From contig JAICGQ010000004.1 of NCBI GenBank assembly GCA_025923035.1, positions 1 to 38,680 of the forward strand: 38,680 nucleotides of DNA, given 5' to 3'. Positions 17,661-26,328 of the stretch are shown one piece after another (the first letter of the stretch is position 1; every line of letters begins with the position of its first letter). Source of the stretch: Pyrinomonadaceae bacterium. Lineage in GTDB: Bacteria > Acidobacteriota > Blastocatellia > Pyrinomonadales > Pyrinomonadaceae. Both the position numbers and the translations under genes were made by a program. The notes under the pieces were generated by a model. The model was not told the DNA's origin and searched no databases. It saw only the letters and a list, made by a program, of their open reading frames with translations.

Positions 17661-18543
17661 CGTCTCCGTCCTGCTGTTCTTCATCGACGGTCTGGGCATT
17701 GGCACTCGCGGTCCTCACAATCCACTCGACAACCTTGACGAGTCCGCACCGCTGGCAGTTTTTCAAAACGAGGAGCCCGCGAGATTTCTTGACGGCATTG
17801 TGGTTCCCACCGATCCATGCCTCGGCGTGCCGGGTCGACCGCAGAGCGCTTCGGGCCAGGCGACGATCCTCACGGGCGTAAACGCACCAGCGGAGATCGG
17901 CTATCACAAGCAGGGCTTTCCGAACCAGGCGCTGCGCGACGTCATTCTCGCGCATTCGATCTTTCGCCAACTCAGCGAAGCAGGCGTCGCGCCGATCACC
18001 TTCGCCAATGCTTACGGCCGGCCGTTTTTTGTCGAACGCCCGCGCTGGGTCTCAGCCACTACGACGGCGGTCGAAGCAGCCGGGCTGAACTTCAGAACAA
18101 TGGACGACGTCAAGGCCGGCGCCGCCGTCTTCGCGGACTACACGAACCGTTACCTGATTGAAAAAGGTGAAGATCTTCCCGAACAGACTGAGGAAGAAGC
18201 GGCGGTGGTGCTCGCGTCGCTCGTCGCCCAACACCGCTTTACGCTTTACGAGTTCTTCACCACCGACAAAGTCGGACATACACAGGACATGGCAAAGGCG
18301 AGAGTTGTCCTGGCCAGCCTGGCCCGTTTCATTCGCGAATTGCTGAAGCGGCTTGATCTGGAACGCACGGCAGTTATACTCACCAGCGACCACGGCAATA
18401 TCGAAGATCTGACGACGCGCAATCACACGCTGCACCAGGTACCGACGATCGTCTGGGGCGCTCACCGTGAGCGAATCGCAGCCCGGATCCAAACGCTAGC
18501 CGACATCACACCTGCCATTGTCAGCGAACTCTTACACCGATAA
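17650..18543 (+). CDS. Alkaline-phosphatase-superfamily metalloenzyme (phosphoglycerate mutase/phosphopentomutase-like)
   Basis: LLFFIDGLGIGT, PQSASGQATILTG (nucleophile region), FFTTDKVGHTQDM, ILTSDHGNIEDLTTRNHT; overlaps the preceding gene by 11 bp. Confidence 0.8.
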   Translation: MKNDVSVLLFFIDGLGIGTRGPHNPLDNLDESAPLAVFQNEEPARFLDGIVVPTDPCLGVPGRPQSASGQATILTGVNAPAEIGYHKQGFPNQALRDVILAHSIFRQLSEAGVAPITFANAYGRPFFVERPRWVSATTTAVEAAGLNFRTMDDVKAGAAVFADYTNRYLIEKGEDLPEQTEEEAAVVLASLVAQHRFTLYEFFTTDKVGHTQDMAKARVVLASLARFIRELLKRLDLERTAVILTSDHGNIEDLTTRNHTLHQVPTIVWGAHRERIAARIQTLADITPAIVSELLHR

Positions 18544-19876
18544 GAACAATCCACGCGAACTGTTCGGGTGGAAGATGTACGACTGGGCCAACTCGGCCTT
18601 CTACACAACCGTCGTCGGCACGCTCTTCAGTCCTTACATCACGCGACTGGCCCAAGCGGCAGTCGGCGAAAACGGCGTGGTGCTCGATCTTGGACCACTC
18701 GGTAACGTGACGGCGAAATCGCTGCCCACGCTGTGCGTCTCGATCTCCGTCGGCGCGCAGGTGTTTCTGTTGCCGGTGCTCGGCGCGATCGGGGATTACT
18801 CAGATCTCAAGAAACGACTGATGGCGATCTTTTGCTATATCGCCGTCGTCGCCAACTGCCTGATGTTCTTCGTGCAGGACGGGCTTTACCTGCTTGGCGG
18901 CGTGTTGTTCATCATTGCGAACGTCTGTTTCGGCGCGGCGCTGGTTTTCTACAACGCGTTTCTGCCGGACATCACGACCGAGGACCAGGCAGATAAAGTT
19001 TCGAGCCGCGGTTTTGCGTACGGTTATCTCGGCGGCGCGATTCTGCTCGCATTGAACCTGCTGCTCGTGCTGCGTGCCGAGCAGATCGGTATTTCCACCG
19101 AGCTCGCCGTCCGATTGTCGCTTCTGTCGGCAGGCGTGTGGTGGGGCGGGTTTGCGCTGATAACGTTTTTCCTGTTGAGATCGCGACCGTCAAAGAAACA
19201 GTTACCACCGGGAAAAAGCTACATTTCGACGGGTTTTTCCGAGATCGTCGCCACCTTCAAACAGTTGCGAAGGCTGCCGCTCACCGCCCGGTATCTGCTC
19301 GCATATTTGATCTATAACGACGGCATTCAGACGGTTGTGTTTGCGTCGAGTGCGTTTCTCGAACAGGAGTTGTTCCCCGGCGGCAATCCGCAGTTTCTGC
19401 TGGAGATCTTTTTGATGGTCCAGTTTGTGGCGGTTGGTGGGGCGTTGTTGTTCGAGCGGCTGGCTTATCAGATTCGCACGAAGAACGCGATCATCGTGTC
19501 GCTGGTGATCTGGTCGGCGGTCGTGATCTACGCCTACCGCTTCCTCGACACGGTGGCAGAAGCATGGATCATGGCCGGCGTGATCGCGATCGTGCTCGGC
19601 GGATCGCAGGCGCTCTCGAGATCGCTCTACTCGCGAATGATTCCGGAAGGCAAGGAAGCCGCGTTCTTTGGATTGTATGAAGTCTCGGAACGCGGAACGT
19701 CGTGGATGGGACCGCTGCTGTTCAGCGTTGTCATCGCGCGCACGGGCTCCTATCGCCAGGCATTACTATCGTTGATTTTCTTCTTCGTGATTGGATTGTT
19801 GCTGTTGTGGAGAACAGACACGGATAAAGGTATTCACGAAGCAGGACATTTAGCGCCGGAGGAAGTTAAAGCCTGA
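18518..19876 (+). CDS. Atg22/UMF1-type MFS transporter
   Basis: ELFGWKMYDWANSAFYTTVVGTLFSPYI, FYNAFLPDITTEDQADKVSSRGFAYGYLGGAI, EAAFFGLYEVSERGTSWMGPLLF. Confidence 0.92.
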   Translation: MSANSYTDKNNPRELFGWKMYDWANSAFYTTVVGTLFSPYITRLAQAAVGENGVVLDLGPLGNVTAKSLPTLCVSISVGAQVFLLPVLGAIGDYSDLKKRLMAIFCYIAVVANCLMFFVQDGLYLLGGVLFIIANVCFGAALVFYNAFLPDITTEDQADKVSSRGFAYGYLGGAILLALNLLLVLRAEQIGISTELAVRLSLLSAGVWWGGFALITFFLLRSRPSKKQLPPGKSYISTGFSEIVATFKQLRRLPLTARYLLAYLIYNDGIQTVVFASSAFLEQELFPGGNPQFLLEIFLMVQFVAVGGALLFERLAYQIRTKNAIIVSLVIWSAVVIYAYRFLDTVAEAWIMAGVIAIVLGGSQALSRSLYSRMIPEGKEAAFFGLYEVSERGTSWMGPLLFSVVIARTGSYRQALLSLIFFFVIGLLLLWRTDTDKGIHEAGHLAPEEVKA

Positions 19877-20176
19877 TCAGCCGACGAGCTTCTGCTCTCT
19901 CGACTCGACGTTCTTCGTCATGCACTCGCGGGAGCAATAAGTTGCCATACCGGCTTTGAGCTGAAAAACCCGATCCGCCGGCACCCACGTTCCACAACCA
20001 TCACAGCGCACCAGCTTGTTCTTCGACGGCGACCGTTCGCGAGGCGCAGTAGTGACCTGCGTCGACGAATTCAGCGCTGTCACGACTTTGCGGATTAGCT
20101 GCAGGTACGGGCGCAGGCGTACGAAGATAAAAGCAACGACGAGACTAATGATCGTTCCTATGATCAGGTACTTCAA
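19877..20176 (-). CDS. PP0621-like membrane-anchored protein with Cys motif
   Basis: N-terminal TM, then LVRCDGCGTWVPADRVFQLKAGMATYCSREC. Confidence 0.7.
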   Translation of the reverse strand: MKYLIIGTIISLVVAFIFVRLRPYLQLIRKVVTALNSSTQVTTAPRERSPSKNKLVRCDGCGTWVPADRVFQLKAGMATYCSRECMTKNVESREQKLVG

Positions 20177-20215
20177 TCGATACTCGATTCACGCAGTGGG
20201 TTGATTCGCGCGCGC

Positions 20216-20488
20216 TTATTCGTCGCCTCGTCCGCCAGCGACTCCGTATGGGACATCGTTGGCCCTCCGGCGAGGCATGGGATCACTCGATCGCCGGCGA
20301 GGCTGAGAGTCCTTGGTACGCCGGTCGAGACTTCCGGGCGGAAGGCCCCGCCCATGAACTGCCTCTTCCAAAATGCGCGTAATCTCCTGCGAGAGCGTTC
20401 GATGTTCGGCAGCCGCGCGACGACGCAGTGATTCCTTCAGGTGATTGGGAACGTACGCGCCGATGAAAACCCCTTTCCGATTAGCCAT
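20216..20488 (-). CDS. Ribbon-helix-helix (Arc-like) protein with Arg-rich tail
   Basis: FIGAYVPNHLKESLRRRAAAEHRTLSQEITRILEEAVHG, typical RHH; C-terminal RRTKDSQPRRRSSDPMPRRRAND. Confidence 0.65.
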   Translation of the reverse strand: MANRKGVFIGAYVPNHLKESLRRRAAAEHRTLSQEITRILEEAVHGRGLPPGSLDRRTKDSQPRRRSSDPMPRRRANDVPYGVAGGRGDE

Positions 20489-20540
20489 CTATCCATCCGC
20501 CCTCTCTCATCATGTCGGGATTAAACCACCCTGCAATTAC

Positions 20541-20978
20541 GGAACAGGTCTGTAAGCCGAATTCTGTACTTCAACCTCCGTGGAGCTTGAAGTGGCGATC
20601 ATTCATCTAGTCCAACCGTTGCCGGTTAGATCGAGCGACCTACCCGGAGGTCGTAGCGAACCGAAGTTCGCTTCGGGCGGGCAGCCCTGGTTGACGCCTC
20701 CCTATTTGGTCTTGCACCGCGAGGAGTTTGCCTGGCCGCGCATGTCACCATACGCGCCGGTGCGCTCTTACCGCACCATTTCACCCATCACCTCGCAACC
20801 AAATGATCGCAGAGGCTGGTTTGTTTTCTGTTGCACTTGTCGTCGCCCCACGTGTCAAATCTCACGATTCAACAACGTCAGACGCCCCGCCGTTAGCGGG
20901 CTCGCTGCCCTGTAGTGTTCGGACTTTCCTCTCCCGGCTTGCGCCGGCAGCGACCGCCCGACCTGTTCTCATGCAAGG
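20541..20978 (-). ncRNA. rnpB: RNase P RNA (bacterial type A-like)
   Basis: Reverse complement contains GAGGAAAGTCCGAACAC, AGTGCAACAGAAAACAAACC, GGTGCGGTAAGAGCGCACCG, GCAAGACCAAATAGG, CCGGGTAGGTCGCT, CTAGATGAATGAT and ACAGAATTCGGCTTA. P1 pairing GAACAGGTC (5') / GACCTGTTC (3'). Confidence 0.97.
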
Positions 20979-20985
20979 CTGGCAG

Positions 20986-20994
20986 ATTATAGCA
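20986..20994 (-). promoter_or_regulatory. Extended -10 promoter element TGCTATAAT for rnpB
   Basis: Perfect TATAAT with upstream TGN on the minus strand, about 8 nt before the inferred rnpB 5' end. No convincing -35. Confidence 0.6.
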
Positions 20995-21031
20995 ACAAGT
21001 GTTCAACGGGTATAGTCAGCGCGTAAATGCA

Positions 21032-21694
21032 CTAACCAAAGTACTTGAATCCGACGCGCAGGCTGTTAATCCACTGCGGCGGGAAGAAGAGCACGACGTT
21101 GATCGAGACGAGTGCGTGCGACAGTGCAAGCGCGAAGAGGTTTGGTATGCGTTGATAGACCCAGGCCCAGATCGTTCCGCCGAGAAAAGTGAGTCCAAAC
21201 AAAATTGGATTGGGCAGGTGAACCAGGCCGAACAACAATCCAACCAACACGATGCTCATCCAACTTCGACCCCACACGATCTGAAGACGGCGGTTAATGT
21301 ATCCCTGCAAAACGTATTGTTGAAACAAGGCCCACACTGGGACCAGCAAGAATCGCCAACGCAGCGGATCGCGTGGTGACCAGTTTCGCGAAATAAGGAC
21401 CACAATAAGGATCGCAGCGAGCGTAGGGAGAATGAGGAGTTTTGCCGCAGAGGCGAAGTTGTCCCATCGAAAACCGATCGCGCTGAGCGTCTCGCCGTAG
21501 GCACGATGTGAAAAGATCATCAACGTCACGGCGAGCGCGATCGGGATCGCCAGCACGAGTTTGCCCCGGCCCACAAACGCAAGCACCACCCACTCCGCGA
21601 TCAAACACGAGACTACGACGGACACGACCTCCCACAGCGCCAGTGTCCGCGGATTCACTTCGCTAACTGGTCCTTCGCCAACTGCCATCTGCAT
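21032..21694 (-). CDS. CPBP-like (Abi/CAAX protease-like) integral membrane protein with substituted catalytic motif
   Basis: [17 protein letters not shown] (position of EExxxR), [20 protein letters not shown] (FxxxH), [11 protein letters not shown]. Confidence 0.8.
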   Translation of the reverse strand: MQMAVGEGPVSEVNPRTLALWEVVSVVVSCLIAEWVVLAFVGRGKLVLAIPIALAVTLMIFSHRAYGETLSAIGFRWDNFASAAKLLILPTLAAILIVVLISRNWSPRDPLRWRFLLVPVWALFQQYVLQGYINRRLQIVWGRSWMSIVLVGLLFGLVHLPNPILFGLTFLGGTIWAWVYQRIPNLFALALSHALVSINVVLFFPPQWINSLRVGFKYFG

Positions 21695-22118
21695 TCACCA
21701 CAAACCTGATCGGATCGCCAACCAACTGCAGTGTGTAACGCGCGGCGTCGCCACTTACGCGCAACGCATACACGCGCGCCTCATGATTCCCTGCTGTTAA
21801 CGCCGGCAACGCAAAGTTGTAACCATGCCATTCGTCTTTGGCCCATCCCGCTTTGGCGACGTCTGGTCGCGAGAGATTTGCCGTTTGCGTACCGCTCAGT
21901 TTTCCGTCAACGAAAAGCTGCACTTCAACTCGTTCCCACGGCGCCGCATCATTGACGGCCCAACCCGCTATCGATCGCGTCTCAACGACAGCTTCACCCC
22001 AACCACGAAACGTCGGCGGAAAGGCACTCAGATACGCGACGACTGCGAGCGCGCCAACCAGGATCGTCTCTGCGACGGATTTGCCGATTAGCAAGTTGAC
22101 GAGTTGCGGTTTGTTCAT
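21663..22118 (-). CDS. Hypothetical membrane-anchored protein
   Basis: N-terminal TM then predicted extracytoplasmic segment; overlaps the CPBP gene by 32 bp. Confidence 0.6.
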   Translation of the reverse strand: MNKPQLVNLLIGKSVAETILVGALAVVAYLSAFPPTFRGWGEAVVETRSIAGWAVNDAAPWERVEVQLFVDGKLSGTQTANLSRPDVAKAGWAKDEWHGYNFALPALTAGNHEARVYALRVSGDAARYTLQLVGDPIRFVVNADGSWRRTS

Positions 22119-24193
22119 GCGGAGGCTTCGCTGGGTTTAGGCAGCGTGCGTGGCGGGAACAGGTCCGGCCAGCGGGTTCTGAACTCGTTCCGCACGATCT
22201 CTTCGACCTCGTCAGCCGTCGCCGCGTCGAGACATTTCGACGCGACTTCGCGCGCCTCGTTCGTATCGATCTGCGAAAGAGTTGAGCGGACGCGCGGGAT
22301 CATCGCCGGAGTCATGCTGAGATCGATCGCGCCGAGGCCGAGTAGCAACACAGCGTATGCAGGCGTGGAAGCCATTTCGCCACATACAATTACAGGAATC
22401 TGCGCGGCCGCCGCCGCCTCGATCGTGCGCTTGATCCCGTAGAGCACAGCGGGGTGCAGCGTGCGAAACCAGTCGGAGACTTTGTCGTTACCGCGATCGA
22501 CTGCGAGCGTGTACTGGACGAGGTCGTTCGTACCCAGTTCGAAGAAGTCGACCTCGCTCGCGATCTTCTCGGCTGTCAAAACCGCCGACGGCACTTCGAT
22601 CATCGCGCCGATCTGGACCTTCCGCGCTGCGTTACCCGCAGCGGTCAGACTCTCCAGTTCTTCTGCGATCACCTTCTGCGCCGAGCGCACATCGGCGACG
22701 TCGGCAACCATCGGAATCACCAGACTCAACGTTCCGCCAGCAGCCGCACGAAGTATCGCGCGCACTTGAGTTCGCATCACTTGCTGGTTGCGCAGATAGA
22801 AACGGACCGCGCGTAGACCAAGCGCTGGATTGCGTTCACGTTCCTTGACCTCGCTGCCTACCTCACCGCCAACGTCGAACAGCCGTACGACCGCGCCGTC
22901 GCTTCCTGCTGCGTCGGCCAGCGACTTGTACGCCTGGTACTGCTGCTCTTCCGAATGCATCAAGCCAGGACGCGACAACAGAAACTCGGAACGAAACAAT
23001 CCCACGCCGCACGCGCCAAACTCACGCACGGCCTGAAACTCCGCCGGCAGCTCGACGTTCGCACGCAGCGCGATACTCACGCCATCGCGAGTCGTCACTG
23101 GTCCTGATTCGACGACGCCCGGCACAGTCGTCGCAGCTTCAGGCGCGCCGGTGGTGAACTGATACTCTTCGATCGTCGACACTGACGGATGCAGAATCAC
23201 TTCACTGCGTCGTGCATCGACGATGATCTGATCGCCCGTCCTCGTTCGTTGATAAAAATCTCGCAGACCGACGACGGCAGTTAGACCAAGACCGCGCGCG
23301 ATGATGGCCATGTGAGAGGTCCAACCGCCGGTGTCCGTCGCGATTGCCTTCACGTGATTGAGATCGAGTTCGGCGATGGTCGAGGGCAGCAGATCGCGCG
23401 CAACGATCACTGCGTCTTCGGAAAGGTTCGGATACTTTGGCCCTTCGCCCGTCAGGTTTGCCAGCAGACGCTGGATCACGTCTTCGATGTCTGAGCCTCT
23501 TTCACGCAGGTACTCGTCGTTGATCTGCGTGTAGATCGACAACAACCGATCGCCGACAACTTTCGCCGCCCACTCCGCATTAGAGCGCTCTTTGACGATG
23601 TACTCTTCAACGTCGCGAGTCAGCTTTGCGTCTTCGAGAAACAGCAGATGCGCATCGAAGATGTAGGCGTGTCCACGACCGAGTTCTTTCTCGGCGCGGT
23701 CCTTGATGGCTTCGAGCTGGCGCCGCGAGAGTCTCACGGCCGCACGAAAACGGCGTCGTTCACGTTCGAGATCCGCTTCTGCGATCTGGGCTCGATAAAC
23801 CTCGCGAGTCCCTTCCTGCAATCGCAAAACGCGGCCGATCACGGTGCCGTCAGACACGCCGAGTCCCTGGCAACGGAGCTGCTGCGCGGTGGCGGACGAG
23901 TCGAAGTCGTAGCGCTCCGTTTCGTCAAAATCACGCGAAAAAAGACCGACAACGGCGTCGAGCGCTTCTTCTTCGTCAACTCCGTTTGCGACCACGCGCA
24001 GTTCGGTGCCGCGGCTCGCGGCCAGCGTCAGGATGCTGAGAATCGATTTGGCGTCGGCTTCGAGATCGCCGTCGAGACGATGGAGCGTGAGGCTGCTTTG
24101 AAAACGACCCGCGACGCGCACGAGGTTCGCCGCGGCGCGAGCATGAAGACCGAGTCGGCCCGTAACCTGGAGTCTGCGTTCAGCCACTCTCAA
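22115..24193 (-). CDS. ptsI: HPr-Enzyme I fusion (phosphoenolpyruvate--protein phosphotransferase)
   Basis: N-terminal HPr domain (GLHARAAANLV active His; EADAKSILSILTLAA), then EI with GGWTSHMAIIARGLGLTAVVG active His, FRSEFLL, CGEMAS. Confidence 0.95.
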   Translation of the reverse strand: MRVAERRLQVTGRLGLHARAAANLVRVAGRFQSSLTLHRLDGDLEADAKSILSILTLAASRGTELRVVANGVDEEEALDAVVGLFSRDFDETERYDFDSSATAQQLRCQGLGVSDGTVIGRVLRLQEGTREVYRAQIAEADLERERRRFRAAVRLSRRQLEAIKDRAEKELGRGHAYIFDAHLLFLEDAKLTRDVEEYIVKERSNAEWAAKVVGDRLLSIYTQINDEYLRERGSDIEDVIQRLLANLTGEGPKYPNLSEDAVIVARDLLPSTIAELDLNHVKAIATDTGGWTSHMAIIARGLGLTAVVGLRDFYQRTRTGDQIIVDARRSEVILHPSVSTIEEYQFTTGAPEAATTVPGVVESGPVTTRDGVSIALRANVELPAEFQAVREFGACGVGLFRSEFLLSRPGLMHSEEQQYQAYKSLADAAGSDGAVVRLFDVGGEVGSEVKERERNPALGLRAVRFYLRNQQVMRTQVRAILRAAAGGTLSLVIPMVADVADVRSAQKVIAEELESLTAAGNAARKVQIGAMIEVPSAVLTAEKIASEVDFFELGTNDLVQYTLAVDRGNDKVSDWFRTLHPAVLYGIKRTIEAAAAAQIPVIVCGEMASTPAYAVLLLGLGAIDLSMTPAMIPRVRSTLSQIDTNEAREVASKCLDAATADEVEEIVRNEFRTRWPDLFPPRTLPKPSEASA

Positions 24194-24639
24194 TCGGCTC
24201 CGGCTTTCGTCGGGGGAGCGAGTAATCCGCCGGCGAAGTAAATTCCCTGCCGGCCCTGCTCGCAGATCTTGCGCGCGACCTCGGCGAGTGGTTCTTCTGT
24301 CGAGAACGAAGCGAGTTTGATCACCATCGGCAGGTTCACTCCGGTCACGACTTCCACCGAACCTTCCTCGAGAAACATCGAGGCGATGTTGGTCGGCGTG
24401 CCGCCGAACATGTCGGTCAGCAGCAGCACGCCCGCGCCCTGCGAGACGCGGGTGATGGCCCGTTGCACTTCTTCACGCGCAGCGTCGACGTCGTCGTGCC
24501 AGCCGATCGACACAGCGGCGATGTGCGAAATTGGACCAATGATCATCTCCGCCGCCGCCAGTAACTCACCTGCAAGATGACCGTGGGTGACGATCACTCC
24601 TGCGACGCGCTTCGTTTCAGCCGGTAAAGTACTACTCAT
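24190..24639 (-). CDS. PTS mannose-family EIIA domain protein
   Basis: GVIVTHGHLAGELLAAAEMIIG (active His), VLLLTDMFGGTPTNIASMFLEEGSVEVVTGVNLPMVIKL. Confidence 0.93.
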   Translation of the reverse strand: MSSTLPAETKRVAGVIVTHGHLAGELLAAAEMIIGPISHIAAVSIGWHDDVDAAREEVQRAITRVSQGAGVLLLTDMFGGTPTNIASMFLEEGSVEVVTGVNLPMVIKLASFSTEEPLAEVARKICEQGRQGIYFAGGLLAPPTKAGAD

Positions 24640-24647
24640 CTCTACCC

Positions 24648-25604
24648 CTAAGCACGGGATTTGGATGGACGAGCGCGAACGACCTTGCGCACGTCGCGAT
24701 GCGTGGCGCGCGCGTCGAATCCCTCACGACGCAGTGCACGCGCCAGGGCATTTGCGATCATCACCGAGCGATGCCGCCCGCCGGTGCAACCGATGCCGAC
24801 CGTCACATACGACTTCCCCTCACGCTTGTAGAGCGGCAGCAGGTACGAAAGCAGATCGGTAAAACGTTCCAGCGTTTCCTGCACTTCGTTCTGCGACCGC
24901 AGGTAACGCACGACACGCGGATCGTGGCCCGACAGCGGCCTCAACTCGCGAACGAAGTGAGGGTTTGGCAAATGCCTCACGTCCAACAATAACTCCAGAT
25001 CTCCCGGGTGGCCATACTTGTGCCCGAAACTCCGCACCTCGACGCGCATCGGCGTGCCTTTGCGATCCGGACTGAACCGCGACAGCAGAAAACTGCGCAG
25101 CGTGTGAACGGTATGATCGGAAGTGTCGATGATCTGGTCCGCGTGTGCACGAAGCCGCGCCATCGCCTTACGCTCGGCGCGAATCGCCCTCAGCAATCCT
25201 TGTCCCCGATCGGCAGGATGCGGCCGTCGAGTTTCGCTGAAGCGATACTGCAGGACGTCGTCAGACGCTTCGAAAAAGAGGACCGTGACTTTCAGTCCTG
25301 ACGCGCGTAACGCTTCGAGTTGTTTTTCGAAGTCGGCGAGAAAACCGCGTTCACGAATGTCGATGACCAGCGCCGCGCGACTGATTCCCTTGTCGTCCTC
25401 GTCCCCCGTGACGAGACGGCCGAACGTCGGGAGCATCGTTATCGGCAGATTGTCGACGCAAAAGTATCCGAGATCCTGAAAGGCGTTGGTGGCGGATGAC
25501 ATACCCGACCCGCTCAGGCCCGTAATGATTACGATGTCGGGAACGTTGTTCTTTTCAACAGGCGGGGATTTTGGCGTTTTGCGGGCCATGTCGGTGAGAG
25601 ACAC
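24648..25604 (-). CDS. rapZ: RapZ/YvcJ-family protein (RNase adapter-like) with altered Walker A
   Basis: IITGLSGSGMSSATNAFQDLGYFCVDNLP, FFEASDDVLQYRFSETRRPHP, VRSFGHKYGHPGDLELLLDVRHLPNPH, VTVGIGCTGGRHRSVMIANAL. Likely start is the internal Met near 25589. Confidence 0.95.
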   Translation of the reverse strand: MSLTDMARKTPKSPPVEKNNVPDIVIITGLSGSGMSSATNAFQDLGYFCVDNLPITMLPTFGRLVTGDEDDKGISRAALVIDIRERGFLADFEKQLEALRASGLKVTVLFFEASDDVLQYRFSETRRPHPADRGQGLLRAIRAERKAMARLRAHADQIIDTSDHTVHTLRSFLLSRFSPDRKGTPMRVEVRSFGHKYGHPGDLELLLDVRHLPNPHFVRELRPLSGHDPRVVRYLRSQNEVQETLERFTDLLSYLLPLYKREGKSYVTVGIGCTGGRHRSVMIANALARALRREGFDARATHRDVRKVVRARPSKSRA

Positions 25605-25668
25605 TTATACCACTGGCGTTTTTTATTGTCATTTGCAGCTCATCCTTTAGGAACTCCTGAGGTGAGGA

Positions 25669-26205
25669 TCAGGGTTCTATCAATCCATAGTTGCCGTCCT
25701 TGCGTTTGTAGATCACGCCAAGTCGTTCCGTGTCGGCGTCGCGGAAGACGAGGAACTGGTCTGGCTCGCCAGACAAACGCAGCGCGGCTTCTTCTGCCGT
25801 CATTGGTTTTACCGCGTAGCGTCGCGCGGCGATGATGCGCGCTGGTCGGTCAGCGGCTTCGATCTGTCCGTCGGGTTGCGGGGCAACACTCGCGGTTGAT
25901 TTCGCACCCTGCTTGCGATCGATGATCTTCTTTTTGAGTTTTACTGCCTGCTTCTCAATCTTCGCCATGGCACGTGTCAGCGCCATGTACATGTCGGCGT
26001 TCGTATCTTTGGCGGTCAACGTATGATCGCGCCAGTAAACAATGATCTCGCCAATCTGGCGGTTCTTTTCAACGTCGATGACAACATGAGTGCTTAACGT
26101 AGAATCACCGTTGAAAATGTGGTCCAACTTCTTGAAATGATCTTCAACATGACGCCTGATTGCCGGCGACACATCGACGTGCCGTCCTGTGTATTCAAAT
26201 TTCAT
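25669..26205 (-). CDS. hpf: Long-form ribosome hibernation promoting factor
   Basis: MKFEYTGRHVDVSPAIRRHVEDHFKKLDHIF..., C-terminal RRYAVKPMTAEEAALRLSGEPDQFLVFRDADTERLGVIYKRKDGNYGLIEP. AGGAGG upstream of the ATG at 26205. Confidence 0.95.
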   Translation of the reverse strand: MKFEYTGRHVDVSPAIRRHVEDHFKKLDHIFNGDSTLSTHVVIDVEKNRQIGEIIVYWRDHTLTAKDTNADMYMALTRAMAKIEKQAVKLKKKIIDRKQGAKSTASVAPQPDGQIEAADRPARIIAARRYAVKPMTAEEAALRLSGEPDQFLVFRDADTERLGVIYKRKDGNYGLIEP

Positions 26206-26328
26206 CAGCCACTTCCTCCTGAGCTTAAAGAGACTAATGCGCACTCGCAGCCCACTGTTGACAGTCGAGCCAAGCGCAAAGGATTACTACTACTACTACC
26301 TAAACTTTTCGCGTCGTATAAGAGGGCG

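Noticed and set aside
20580-20915. 111-aa plus-strand ORF and overlapping 20728-21015 ORF
   Set aside because: They lie within and across the rnpB RNA on the opposite strand; not coding.
20999-21379. 126-aa plus-strand ORF next to rnpB
   Set aside because: Antisense to the CPBP-like gene, with no recognisable motif.
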